DNA from: Microbacterium candidum
GTDB taxonomy: Bacteria > Actinomycetota > Actinomycetes > Actinomycetales > Microbacteriaceae
NCBI RefSeq assembly: GCF_030315975.1
Contig: NZ_JASXSZ010000001.1
Coordinates: forward strand, 682,001-746,000
Direction: 5' to 3'
Length of the DNA stretch: 64,000 nt
Part shown: in pieces, positions 17,572 to 26,206 of the stretch
Layout of the letters: every line of letters begins with the position of its first letter
Position numbering within the stretch: the first letter of the stretch is position 1
Position numbers and translations under genes: made by a program
Notes under the pieces: generated by a model
Database searches by the model: none
What the model was told of the DNA's origin: nothing
What the model saw: only the letters and a program-made list of their open reading frames with translations

Positions 17572-19152
17572 TCAGTCGAGGCCGAACGCGGGCGTCCCGC
17601 CGACCACGGTGGCGACGGGGGCGAGTTCGCCGAGCTCGGACGGCTCGACGCTCAAGGGGTCGCGGTCGAGCACGACGAAGTCGGCCAGCTGCCCGGAGGC
17701 CAGACGACCGACGCGGTGGCCGAGGCCCGCCGCGTCGGCGGGGCCCGCGGTGTACGCGGACAGCGCTTCCTCGACGGAGAGCGGACGGATGCCGCGCTCG
17801 GCGCCCAGCGGGGAGGCATCCGTCCCGCGGACGGCGGCGGCGCGGACGCCGAGGAGGGGCGCCGACGGCTCGACCGGGGCATCGGAGCCGAAGGCGACGA
17901 CGGCGCCCGCATCCCGCAGCGCCGCCCAGGCATAGCTCGCGAGATCGCGACCGTGCAGCATGCTCTCGACGAGCGGGATGTCGCTCGCCCAATGCGTCGG
18001 CTGCTGCGACGCGATGACGCCCAGGCGCGCGAATCGCGCGACATCGGCGGGCTCGAGGTGCTGCGCGTGCTCCATGCGCAGGCGAAGGCCTGCGCGGACG
18101 GCGGCGTCGTGCGCGTGCTCGTACGCGTCGAGCACGGTGCGGTTCGCGCGGTCGCCGATGGCGTGCGTCGCGACGGCGATGCCGCCGCCCACCGCGAGGT
18201 CGACCAGGCGCACGAGCTCGTCCAGGTCGAGCACCTCGACACCGTGGTTGCCGGGTTCGCCGGCGAAGTCGAAGCCCATATGGGCGGTGTGCGAGCCAAG
18301 GGCGCCGTCGGAGAAGAGCTTCACGGGGCCGTTCGTGAACCAGTCGTCGCCCGCGCCGGTGCGGCGGCCTTCGGCGACGGCGGCCTCGAGCGCGTCGGCC
18401 GGCGTGCCCTTGTGGACACGGAGGCGCAGGCGGCCGTCGGCCTTCAGCCGGAGGTAGGCGGCGCGCGCATCCTCGCCGTCGAGGTCGGTGACGTGCGTGA
18501 TCCCCTCGGAGAGGAGCCGCCCGTGGGCGCGCTCGAGGAGGGCGACGAGGTCGACGGGTGTCTCGCGCTCCGCGCGCTCGATGACGGCGTCGGCGGCGGT
18601 CTCGCGGAGGAGCCCGGTGGGCTCGCCGTCGACGTCACGCTCGATGCGACCGCCGACGGGATCGGGGGTGGATGCGTCGATCCCGGCCCTGCGGAGCGCC
18701 TCGCCGTTGACCCACACGGAGTGCCCGTCGACGCTCGGCAGTGATACGGGACGGTGCGGCGCGAGTCGATCGAGCGCGGCACGGGTGGGGACGCCGTCGC
18801 TCCAGCGATTCGCGTCCCAGCGCCCGCCGGTGAGCCAGCCGTCGCCGGGGTGCTGGGCCAGGTGCTGCTCGATCTGCGTCAGTGCGGCAGCGAGCGTCGG
18901 AGCATCGCGGAGGTCCAGGGCGTCGAGGCTGCGCGCGAGGCTCGCGGTGTGGATGTGCGCATCGTGGAACCCCGCGATCACCGCCTCCCCGGGGAGGTCG
19001 ACGACGGCCGCGCCCGTCGGAGCGGCGTCGGTGATGACATCCGCCGCGCCGATCGCCGAGATCACGCCGTCGACGACGAGCATCGCACCCGCCTTGCCGC
19101 CGCGACCATCGAGCAAGTGGATCCTCGGGTGGCGATACAGAGTAGTGACCAT
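17572..19152 (-). CDS. Amidohydrolase family 3 protein (YtcJ/N-substituted formamide deformylase-like)
   Basis: 526-aa metal-dependent amidohydrolase. The HxH metal pair is His66/His68 in GFHDAHIHTASLAR; later come VATHAIGDRANRTVLDAYE and MEHAQHLEP with the remaining metal histidines, and FGSDAPVEP with the catalytic Asp. Homologues hydrolyse N-formyl or N-substituted amides. First gene of the five-gene transporter/peptidase operon and divergent from a LysR gene, so it probably trims an amide substrate brought in by the importer. No signal peptide, so cytosolic. Real substrate unknown. Confidence 0.9.
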   Translation of the reverse strand: MVTTLYRHPRIHLLDGRGGKAGAMLVVDGVISAIGAADVITDAAPTGAAVVDLPGEAVIAGFHDAHIHTASLARSLDALDLRDAPTLAAALTQIEQHLAQHPGDGWLTGGRWDANRWSDGVPTRAALDRLAPHRPVSLPSVDGHSVWVNGEALRRAGIDASTPDPVGGRIERDVDGEPTGLLRETAADAVIERAERETPVDLVALLERAHGRLLSEGITHVTDLDGEDARAAYLRLKADGRLRLRVHKGTPADALEAAVAEGRRTGAGDDWFTNGPVKLFSDGALGSHTAHMGFDFAGEPGNHGVEVLDLDELVRLVDLAVGGGIAVATHAIGDRANRTVLDAYEHAHDAAVRAGLRLRMEHAQHLEPADVARFARLGVIASQQPTHWASDIPLVESMLHGRDLASYAWAALRDAGAVVAFGSDAPVEPSAPLLGVRAAAVRGTDASPLGAERGIRPLSVEEALSAYTAGPADAAGLGHRVGRLASGQLADFVVLDRDPLSVEPSELGELAPVATVVGGTPAFGLD

Positions 19153-19271
19153 CAGCGTTCCTTGCGATTCGAGTGCGCGGCGTTGCGCGTCCTGCCACCC
19201 TAGTCAGCGCCGGTACGCTCGATCTACGCATCGGGGGCGGCAGTCTTCGACGCTGAGAGTAAGGGATGCTG

Positions 19272-20207
19272 ATGCTCAACCCCATCCATCTCCGCACGCT
19301 CCTCGAGGTCGTGCGCCTCGGATCGTTCGCGTCTGCGGCGAACCGCCTCGGCTACACGGCGTCGGCGGTGTCTCAGCAGATGGCGGCCCTCGAGAACGAC
19401 GCCGGCATCAGGCTGTTCGAGCGGACTGCGCGCAGCATCCGCCCCACCGAGGCGGCGGTCGTCATGGCGGAGGGTGCGACGACCGTGCTCGCCGACATCG
19501 ACCGGCTGCTGGAGGCCGCCGGCAGCGCGGCGGAGCGCCCGCAGGCGGAGCTCCGCGTCAGCGTCTACCCGAGCCTCGCGCGGATGTTCCTGCCGCGTCT
19601 GCTGCGCTCGCCGCAGTGGCTGGCGGTCGACGCTGCCCTCCGGCTCAGCATCCGCGATCCGTCGCCGGCGATCCAGGCGCTGCGGCGCGGGGAGGAGACC
19701 GACGTCACGCTGGTCTACTGGGTCGGGGATGCGGCGCTCACGTGGCCGCGCTCCGTGACGCCCGTCCGCCTCGGCGCCGACCCCATGCGCGTCGTCGTGC
19801 CGACATCGTGGCGCCTGCACGGGCTGGGGGCCGTCGCGGCCGACGAGCTCGTGGGGAGGCCGTGGATCCTGCACCACCCGGGATCGAGCGATGCAGCGGT
19901 GATCGATGCCGTCCTCGACGAGCACGGGCTGCGCCCCCGGGTCGTCGCGCGCTCCGACGACTTCGCCGTGACTCTCGACATCGTCGCCGCCGGCTACGCC
20001 GCGACGGTCATGCCCGAGGTCGCGCTCGGCGAGGTGCCCGCCGGGGTAGAGGTGCTCGAGGTTCCAGAAGTGCAGTTGTCGCGCGAGGTCTACGCACTCG
20101 TCTCGCCGACGGCGCCCGCGCGGCCGACGGATCTCTTCCTGCGGATCCTGCGCGACATCTCGGACGACCTCGGCTACGGCGCAGGGGCAGGCATCAATCG
20201 AGGATGA
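19272..20207 (+). CDS. LysR-family transcriptional regulator (facing amidohydrolase/ABC operon)
   Basis: 311-aa LysR-type regulator with N-terminal winged helix (LRTLLEVVRLGSFASAANRL, YTASAVSQQMAALE) and a co-inducer domain. ATG 19272 is preferred because AAGGG lies six bases upstream; ATG 19266 is in frame. Divergent from the operon 19152-13746, so its likely target; I did not find a convincing palindrome in the 119-bp intergenic region. The 3' end overlaps the convergent serine hydrolase gene by 14 bp. Confidence 0.92.
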   Translation: MLNPIHLRTLLEVVRLGSFASAANRLGYTASAVSQQMAALENDAGIRLFERTARSIRPTEAAVVMAEGATTVLADIDRLLEAAGSAAERPQAELRVSVYPSLARMFLPRLLRSPQWLAVDAALRLSIRDPSPAIQALRRGEETDVTLVYWVGDAALTWPRSVTPVRLGADPMRVVVPTSWRLHGLGAVAADELVGRPWILHHPGSSDAAVIDAVLDEHGLRPRVVARSDDFAVTLDIVAAGYAATVMPEVALGEVPAGVEVLEVPEVQLSREVYALVSPTAPARPTDLFLRILRDISDDLGYGAGAGINRG

Positions 20208-21699
20208 CGCGGTGGTGGTCGGTGACGCGCGCGGTCTCGTCGACCGGCTTGCGGCCGCCCGCCTCGGCCACCTGGATCTCGACCTCCTGCACGATCGGCG
20301 CACGCAGCCCGACGAGGTGGACGTCGCAGACGAGGGCGCCGCGCTCGCACGGCACGCTCCAGCGCAGGGCGGAGCGATCCGGGGCGGCAAGGATCCGCGC
20401 GGCGAACGGCGCCGCATCCGTCCGCACCGGGCCCGTCTTCGCGAGCGCCTCGGCGAGTCGCCGTTCGCGAACGGGCTCCGGGACGTCGTGCAGCACGTTC
20501 CGAGCCAGCAGTGCGGATGCCTCGGACAATGGCCGGCCCGTGCGCACGAGCTCATCGATCCGGCGCGCCGCATCCACGGTCTCCGGCCACGGGCGAACGA
20601 TCGCGGCCGGCGCGTCCAGCCGCGTCAGCACGTCCGCGAGCAGGTCTCCGGCGATCGTGCCGGCGCCGAACGAGTCCGAGTTGCCGAAGACCACCACCCC
20701 GACGCCGGTGGCCGCCTGCCACCGCATGTGCGACGAGAAGCCCGGGAGTCCGCCGGCGTGCTGGACGATCCGGCCGAACCGCCGGTCGTGCTCGACGACC
20801 AGCCCGTAGCCGTACCCGGCGCCGTCGAGCACTCGCCCGGTGGACTGCCACGGACTCGTCGGCATGAGGGTCCGCGCGGTCTGCATCTCGCGACGGGATG
20901 CAGCGCGCAGCACGTCGTCCGCCGGATCGTCGTCGAACGCCGAGACGAGGAACTGCATCCATGCCGCTATGTCGGAGACCGTGCTGAACAGGCTGCCGAT
21001 GCACGCGAGCGCGCCGGAGCCGACATACGGCTCGGGAGTGAAGGACGCGCCGTCGTCGAACGTGCGGAACCCCGCGGCGAGGTCGGCGCCGGCGGCGTAG
21101 AGGTCGGCTGCAGCACGGGTGTCGCGCAGACCCAGCGGGTCGAGCATGCGCTCGCGGATGACGTCCTCGACCGGTCGTCCGGTGACGGCTTCGATCGCGC
21201 GGCCGACGAGCGAGATCCCGAGGTTCGAGTACTGGTAGTCGGTGCCTGACCGGGTGGAGAGGGCCAGCCCGTCCGACACGACCGCCGCCATATGGGCACG
21301 CGATTCGCCGAGGTGCTCGTCGCCCCACGCATTGTCCTCGGTCAAGCCGCCGCGGTTCGACAGCAGCGCGTCGAGGGTGAGGCCGACGCGTTCGGCGCCG
21401 AACCGGGCGGACGCGAGCCCGGGGACGTAGTCGGTCGCCGGCGCATGCAGATCGAGGAGGCCCTCGTCGCGCAGCGACAGGGCGGTCGCCCCGAGGAAGC
21501 TCTTCGACATCGAGGCGATGCGGAAGATCGTGTCCGGGGTCGTCGTCGCGCCGTCCCGGCGCGGCTCGCCATGGGCGGACACGGCGACGATCGCGCCGTC
21601 GTGCACGACGGCGGCGATGGATGCGGGCGCCCGCCGCAGCGTCGGCTCGTCGAGCCGGGCGGCCAGCGCGGCGCGGCCGGCCTCGGCAGGGGTGGTCAT
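20194..21699 (-). CDS. S12-family serine hydrolase (beta-lactamase/D-aminopeptidase-like)
   Basis: 501-aa cytosolic protein without signal peptide. All three penicillin-recognising motifs are present: SMSK (Ser63, Lys66), Tyr157-Ser-Asn159 and HAGG in VQHAGGLPGFSSH. The S12 family includes D-aminopeptidases, D-Ala-D-Ala carboxypeptidases and class C-like esterases; a 120-residue C-terminal extension follows the catalytic domain. Last gene of the six-gene D-amino-acid type operon; its ATG overlaps the stop of the M19/amidotransferase fusion by 4 bp. A D-aminopeptidase-like or D-amide hydrolase role fits the neighbours best, but esterase is not excluded. Confidence 0.88.
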   Translation of the reverse strand: MTTPAEAGRAALAARLDEPTLRRAPASIAAVVHDGAIVAVSAHGEPRRDGATTTPDTIFRIASMSKSFLGATALSLRDEGLLDLHAPATDYVPGLASARFGAERVGLTLDALLSNRGGLTEDNAWGDEHLGESRAHMAAVVSDGLALSTRSGTDYQYSNLGISLVGRAIEAVTGRPVEDVIRERMLDPLGLRDTRAAADLYAAGADLAAGFRTFDDGASFTPEPYVGSGALACIGSLFSTVSDIAAWMQFLVSAFDDDPADDVLRAASRREMQTARTLMPTSPWQSTGRVLDGAGYGYGLVVEHDRRFGRIVQHAGGLPGFSSHMRWQAATGVGVVVFGNSDSFGAGTIAGDLLADVLTRLDAPAAIVRPWPETVDAARRIDELVRTGRPLSEASALLARNVLHDVPEPVRERRLAEALAKTGPVRTDAAPFAARILAAPDRSALRWSVPCERGALVCDVHLVGLRAPIVQEVEIQVAEAGGRKPVDETARVTDHHRVILD

Positions 21700-23501
21700 C
21701 GAGTTGTCCGCTCGTCCGCGTACGCACGCATGTGCGCGGCGAAGCCGGCGACGAGAGCCCGGCTGGTGCGGGTGTTCTGCTCGTCGACGGCACGGGCGTC
21801 GGCTACGAGGTCGGCGACGGACCGGTCGCCGGGAGCGGGGTCGGTCGGCTCCTCCCACCGCAGCAGATCCTCCGCGCACACCTCCGGATGGAACTGCAGT
21901 CCGTAGACCCGCGCGCCGAGGCGGAACGCCTGGTTGGCGATCGCCTCGCTCGACCCGAGCAGCACGGCGGCCGGAGGCAGCGCCGTGATCATGTCCTGGT
22001 GGTTCTCGATCATGGGAGCCGCATCCCCCAGCCCGCCGAGCAGGAGGTCGGCGCGACCGGCGTCGGAGGTGCGGATGACGGTCGACCCGCGCTCCTTGGG
22101 GCCGAACGACCGGCGCACCTCGCCGCCGGCGACGTGGGCGAGGATCTGCCCGCCGAGGCAGATCCCGAGGGTCGGCAGATCGGCGTCGATGGCCGCTCGC
22201 GCGAGCGCTCGCTCCTGCGCAAGCCAGGGGGCGCGGTCGTCGTCCTCGGGCATCAGCCCGCCGCCGAGCATCACGAGACCCGCGTAGTCGTCGAGGGACT
22301 CGGGCAGCCCGTTCCCGCCGAAGACGGCGTCGACGGCGAAGCCGTCCTCCTCGAGCCACACGCCGAGCCGGCGCGGGGCGGAGGTCTCCGCATTGACGAC
22401 GACCAGGACGCGGGGTCGCTCCGCCTGCGCCGTGGTGTCGACTGCGGGTGCGATGGCCGCTGCGCGCGGGGCGGGCGCGGTGCCGTCGAGGAAGGCGAGA
22501 TGATCGGCGTCGGATGCGGCGAGCACGCGCAGCACATTGCCGTGCGCGACGGCCTCGAGGTCCTCCTCGGACCAGCCGCGACGGCGCAGTTCGTCGAGGA
22601 GGTCCTGGTACCGCGAGACGTCCTCGAGCCCGGCCGGCATGGCATCGGTGCCGTCGTAGTCGGCGCCGAGACCGACGGCGTGGACGCCCGCGACGTCCCG
22701 CACATGCTCGATGTGGTCCGCGACATCCGCGATGCCGACCTCGGGAGCCGCGCCCTGTTCGCCCGCGAGCACCCAGTCGCGGCGCGCGGGGGAGAGGAAG
22801 GAGGGCACGAACGCCACCATGACGACTCCGCCGGCGGCGCCGATGGCGGCCAGGACGTCGTCGGGCACGTTCCGGGGGTGGTCGCACAGCGCGAGCGCGC
22901 AGGAGTGGCTCACCATGACGGGACGCGTCGTGACGGCCAGCGCATCGCGCATCGTCGACGGCGCGACGTGGGCGAGGTCGACGACCATCCCGATGCGGTT
23001 CATCTCGCGGACGACCTCGCGTCCGAAGTCAGTGAGTCCGCCGTGGCGGGCCTCATCGGTGGCGGAGTCGGCCCAGTCGATCGTCCGCGACCACGTGAGG
23101 GTGAGGTAACGCGCGCCGAGCCGCGCGTATTGGCGGAGGACCGCGAGGGAGCCGTCGATCTGAGCGCCGCCCTCGACGCCGATGAGGGAGGCGATGCGCC
23201 CGTCTGCCATCGCAGCGCGCACGTCGTCCGCGGTGCGCGCGAACTGCAGCCGGTCCGGGTAGGCGGCCACCAGCCTGTGTACGAAGTCGATCTGCTCGAG
23301 CGTCGCCGTCACCTGCTCGGCGCCCGTCAGGACGGGGTCGATCCACACCGACCAGAACTGCCCGCCGACGCCGCCGGACACAAGCCGCGGCAGGTCGGTG
23401 TGCAGGTCGGGGACGGAGGCATCCAACCCCGCCGTCTCGTAGCCGTGCCGCTCGCGGCGCGCCCAGGCGAGGTCGTTGTGGCCGTCGATGACGGGGATCA
23501 T
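21696..23501 (-). CDS. Fusion: M19 membrane-dipeptidase-like domain plus class I glutamine amidotransferase-like domain
   Basis: 601-aa single frame. Residues about 1-340 are a renal-dipeptidase (M19) zinc enzyme: His8 and Asp10 (DGHND), Glu110 (GVEGG), His178 (DLAHV) and His199 (VSHS) match the metal ligands. M19 enzymes cut dipeptides and tolerate D-residues at the C-terminal position. After a linker rich in Ala/Pro (about 341-362), residues about 363-560 form a GATase1 domain of the GMP-synthase-like group, with nucleophile Cys448 (GICLGGQ) and His538/Glu540 (QFHPE). No synthetase partner is nearby, so glutamine, gamma-glutamyl or isoglutaminyl hydrolysis is possible. Coupled by 4 bp to the S12 hydrolase. 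The fusion is unusual. Confidence 0.9.
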   Translation of the reverse strand: MIPVIDGHNDLAWARRERHGYETAGLDASVPDLHTDLPRLVSGGVGGQFWSVWIDPVLTGAEQVTATLEQIDFVHRLVAAYPDRLQFARTADDVRAAMADGRIASLIGVEGGAQIDGSLAVLRQYARLGARYLTLTWSRTIDWADSATDEARHGGLTDFGREVVREMNRIGMVVDLAHVAPSTMRDALAVTTRPVMVSHSCALALCDHPRNVPDDVLAAIGAAGGVVMVAFVPSFLSPARRDWVLAGEQGAAPEVGIADVADHIEHVRDVAGVHAVGLGADYDGTDAMPAGLEDVSRYQDLLDELRRRGWSEEDLEAVAHGNVLRVLAASDADHLAFLDGTAPAPRAAAIAPAVDTTAQAERPRVLVVVNAETSAPRRLGVWLEEDGFAVDAVFGGNGLPESLDDYAGLVMLGGGLMPEDDDRAPWLAQERALARAAIDADLPTLGICLGGQILAHVAGGEVRRSFGPKERGSTVIRTSDAGRADLLLGGLGDAAPMIENHQDMITALPPAAVLLGSSEAIANQAFRLGARVYGLQFHPEVCAEDLLRWEEPTDPAPGDRSVADLVADARAVDEQNTRTSRALVAGFAAHMRAYADERTTR

Positions 23502-23503
23502 GC

Positions 23504-24385
23504 TTACGCCTTTCGTGCGTCCAGAGCGTCGTTCAGCCGCACGGTGACAAGGCTGTCCACCGACCACGGCTCGCCGTCGAGCGAGCGCACGGGGGCGGCG
23601 CCCCGCGTGCTCGAGCACAGCCAGATCGCGTCAGCGGTGCGCAGCTCGTCCACCGAGAGCAGTCGCGTCTCGACGGGCGCTCCCCATCCTTCCAGCGCGG
23701 CGAACGCGTCGCCCTGCGTCGTGCCGGGGAGCACGCCGAGCTCGGTCGGCACGGTCGTATAGACACCTTCGATGCGGGCGATGACGGTGGAGTTCGGGCC
23801 TTCCAGGACATAGCCGTCGATGCTCGTGAAGACCACGTCCTGCGCTCCCCGGCGGTGGGCCTCGCGGAGCGCCGCCATGTTCACCGCGTACGAGAGCGTC
23901 TTGGCGCCCTGCAGCAGCCACGGCGACGTCTCGGCGACGTCGTGCCGGTAGCCGCGGTCCAGCAGGACGACGTCGATGGACGGCGCGCTGCCGTCAGGAC
24001 GACTGTGCGGGGCGAAGCCGAGCGCCCATCCGGTCGGTGCGCCCGAGCCCGCCTCGTCGCCGCGGGACATCACGAACTTCACCGCGCCGCGCGCGGTGTG
24101 CGCGCGGATCGCGCCGGCCGACACGGTGACCGCGTGCTGCCACAGGTCTCGGCGGGGCGCCGGCAGGTCGAGCATCGCCGCGGAGCGTTCGAAGCGGTCG
24201 AGGTGCGCGTCGAGGGCCTGCGGGATGCCGTCGACCACGACGACGGTCTCGAAGATGCCGTCGCCGCGCGTCGCCGACAGGTCGGTCGCGGTCAGGAGCG
24301 TCTCGTGCGGGTCGAGTCCGATGAGGCAGTCCTCGACGGCGGCTTCCGAGCCGAGGTCGAGGCGGTGAAGGGTGAGCGTGTGCAT
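23504..24385 (-). CDS. PLP aminotransferase class IV (D-amino-acid transaminase/ADC lyase-like)
   Basis: 293-aa fold-type IV PLP enzyme. The PLP lysine is Lys162 in LQGAKTLSYAVNMAALREA, followed by the class IV signature VLEGPNSTVIAR and the phosphate-binding LPGTTQG. Fold-type IV includes branched-chain, D-amino-acid transaminases and 4-amino-4-deoxychorismate lyase; primary sequence alone does not separate them here. Being inside a D-amino-acid type operon (2 bp before the M19 fusion, 13 bp after the racemase), a D-amino-acid transaminase is the most attractive reading. GAGGAACCC precedes ATG 24385. Confidence 0.85.
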   Translation of the reverse strand: MHTLTLHRLDLGSEAAVEDCLIGLDPHETLLTATDLSATRGDGIFETVVVVDGIPQALDAHLDRFERSAAMLDLPAPRRDLWQHAVTVSAGAIRAHTARGAVKFVMSRGDEAGSGAPTGWALGFAPHSRPDGSAPSIDVVLLDRGYRHDVAETSPWLLQGAKTLSYAVNMAALREAHRRGAQDVVFTSIDGYVLEGPNSTVIARIEGVYTTVPTELGVLPGTTQGDAFAALEGWGAPVETRLLSVDELRTADAIWLCSSTRGAAPVRSLDGEPWSVDSLVTVRLNDALDARKA

Positions 24386-24398
24386 GGGTTCCTCGTGA

Positions 24399-25523
24399 TC
24401 AGGCGGCCACGGCCGAGGCGTCGAGGGTCCGCGAAGCGTTCTGCAGGACCCAGTCCACGTCGACCTCGTGGCCGATGCCGGGCGCCGACGGGACCAGCAC
24501 GATGCCGGCGTCGGCGACGATCGGCGGGACGACGACATCGCGCGCGTAGTACTTGTCGGAGCCGGAGACGTCGGACGGGAGCGTGAAGTTCGGCAACGAT
24601 GAGATCGCGACGTTCGCCGCCCGCCCGACGCCGAACTCGTGCATCCCGCCGCACCACACCGGCACGCCCGCGTCGCGGGCGAGGTCGTGCGCGTCGCGGG
24701 CCGCGGTCAGTCCGCCCATCCGCGACACCTTGATGTTCAGCACGCGGCCGGCGTCGAGCGCGAGCATCGTGCGGAGGTCGCCGAGGTCGACGATGGACTC
24801 GTCGAGGCAGATCGGCGTCGCGATCGTCGCCTGCAGACGGGCGTGCGCGAGGAAGTCCCGGGGTGCGTACGGCTGCTCGATCATCGTGAGCCCGAACGCA
24901 TCGAGCTCGCGGAGCGCCGCGGCCGTTTCGGACGTGTCGGGGTACGCCCCGTTCGCGTCGACGTGGAGGTCGAGCCCGGGGTAGGCCGCGCGCACGGCCC
25001 GGACGGGCTCGACATCCCAGCCGGGTGCGGTCTTCAGCTTCACGCGGCGGTACCCGGCATCCACCTGGCGCGCGACCTGTGCGATCAGCTCGTCGATCGT
25101 CGGCTCGATGCCGAGCGAGACGCCGGCGGCGACCTCCGTCCGTGTGCCGCCGAGGGCGCTCGCGAGCGACCGACCGGACGCGCGCGCGTGCAGGTCCCAG
25201 CCCGCGGCGGAGAATCCCGCCTTCGCGAACTCGTTCCCGCGGATCCGCCGCCACGTGGCCTCGAGCTCCTCAGGGGTGTCCCACGAGGTGCCGAGGACGG
25301 CCGTCGTGAGGTACCGCTCCGCGGTCAGCCATGCGGTGTCGGTCGTCTCCGGCCCGAAGAAGGGGTCGGCCGGCGACGCGATCTCGCCCCAGCCGACGAG
25401 CCCGTCGGCGTCGGTCGCCTCCACGAGCAGATGGGTGAGGCCCGTCTTGCGGTGCGAGCTCGTCTCGAAGCTGTGGACCAGGGGCAGATTCACCTCGAAC
25501 AGGCGGATCCGGTCGATCCTCAT
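24399..25523 (-). CDS. Enolase-superfamily enzyme, N-succinylamino acid racemase/o-succinylbenzoate synthase type
   Basis: 374-aa member of the muconate-lactonising subgroup. The two catalytic lysines are Lys164 (VKLKTAPGWD) and Lys265 (LNIKVSRMGG) and the Mg ligands are Asp189 (VDANGAY), Glu216 (MIEQP) and Asp241 (CLDES), almost the same numbering as the Amycolatopsis racemase. PVWCGGMHEFGVGRAAN is the OSBS/NSAR family hallmark. Racemises N-succinyl (or N-acyl) amino acids, or makes o-succinylbenzoate for menaquinone. No other men genes are here, and a GNAT plus an M20 hydrolase flank it, so racemase is strongly favoured. AAGGAGA upstream; 4-bp overlap with the SIS gene. Confidence 0.88.
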   Translation of the reverse strand: MRIDRIRLFEVNLPLVHSFETSSHRKTGLTHLLVEATDADGLVGWGEIASPADPFFGPETTDTAWLTAERYLTTAVLGTSWDTPEELEATWRRIRGNEFAKAGFSAAGWDLHARASGRSLASALGGTRTEVAAGVSLGIEPTIDELIAQVARQVDAGYRRVKLKTAPGWDVEPVRAVRAAYPGLDLHVDANGAYPDTSETAAALRELDAFGLTMIEQPYAPRDFLAHARLQATIATPICLDESIVDLGDLRTMLALDAGRVLNIKVSRMGGLTAARDAHDLARDAGVPVWCGGMHEFGVGRAANVAISSLPNFTLPSDVSGSDKYYARDVVVPPIVADAGIVLVPSAPGIGHEVDVDWVLQNASRTLDASAVAA

Positions 25524-26206
25524 GCGGATGTCTCCTTGTCGGGGTGGTACAGGCGGAGGTCCGCGGCGATCTCGTCGCGCACTGTGAGCCGTCGTCGTGC
25601 ACCCTTCGCGCTCGCGGTGGTGATGGTGCTCAAGAGATGGCACGCGGCAGCGACGGATGTCGGCGAGTCGGCGTACGAGGCCGAATGGGTGTGCACGTGG
25701 ATGAGCGCCGTCGCGAGGTCGGTCAGGGGAGCGTCCTCGCTGTCGGTGATCAGCACGAGCTGTCCGCCGGCCTGGTGGAACAGCTCTCCGAAGCGCACGG
25801 TCTCCTCGCGGTACCGGCGCATCGTGAAGGCGACGAGCACGTCGGAGGAACGGACGTCGGTGAGCACGGTGAGCGGGGTCAGCGCCCGGCCGTCGACGAG
25901 GAACACGTTCGAGAGCGTGGCGCCCAGGTCCGCTCCGAGCAGCTCGGCGTACGCGGCGGCCTTGCCGCGGCCGCTGATGTAGCGCCGGCGTGCGCCGAGG
26001 ATGAGGGCCGCCGCGCGGGGTACGTCCCCGCTGCGGCTGAGCTCCTCGAACGTGCGGGCGAGGGCGCGCGTCTCGGCCTCGATGACCCGGGCCTGGAGGG
26101 CCTCGGCGGAGATGTTCGTGCGGAACCGCTCGCCGTACCGTTCGCCCGGGGACGTGAGGGCGCGGTCGCGTTCCGTGTCGTCAATGTCGTCGGTGTGGCT
26201 CGTCAT
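25520..26206 (-). CDS. SIS-domain protein, RpiR/MurR-like sensor domain without HTH
   Basis: 228-aa protein. The central part (ISGRGKAAAYAELLGADLGATL, then VLVAFTMRRYREETVRFGELFHQAGGQLVLITDS) is the sugar-isomerase (SIS) fold as used in MurR/RpiR regulators. The N-terminal region of about 50 residues is too short and lacks a recognisable helix-turn-helix, which normally takes the first 75-80 residues. It could be a ligand-sensing partner or an isomerase-like enzyme rather than a DNA-binding repressor. Coupled by 4-bp overlaps to GNAT upstream and racemase downstream. Function unassigned. Confidence 0.75.
   Translation of the reverse strand: MTSHTDDIDDTERDRALTSPGERYGERFRTNISAEALQARVIEAETRALARTFEELSRSGDVPRAAALILGARRRYISGRGKAAAYAELLGADLGATLSNVFLVDGRALTPLTVLTDVRSSDVLVAFTMRRYREETVRFGELFHQAGGQLVLITDSEDAPLTDLATALIHVHTHSASYADSPTSVAAACHLLSTITTASAKGARRRLTVRDEIAADLRLYHPDKETSA

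Noticed and set aside
24399..25523. Reading the enolase-superfamily gene as menaquinone o-succinylbenzoate synthase (menC)
   Set aside because: No other men genes are near and it is co-transcribed with a GNAT and peptide hydrolases, so the racemase role is favoured; the family can do both, so this is not excluded biochemically.
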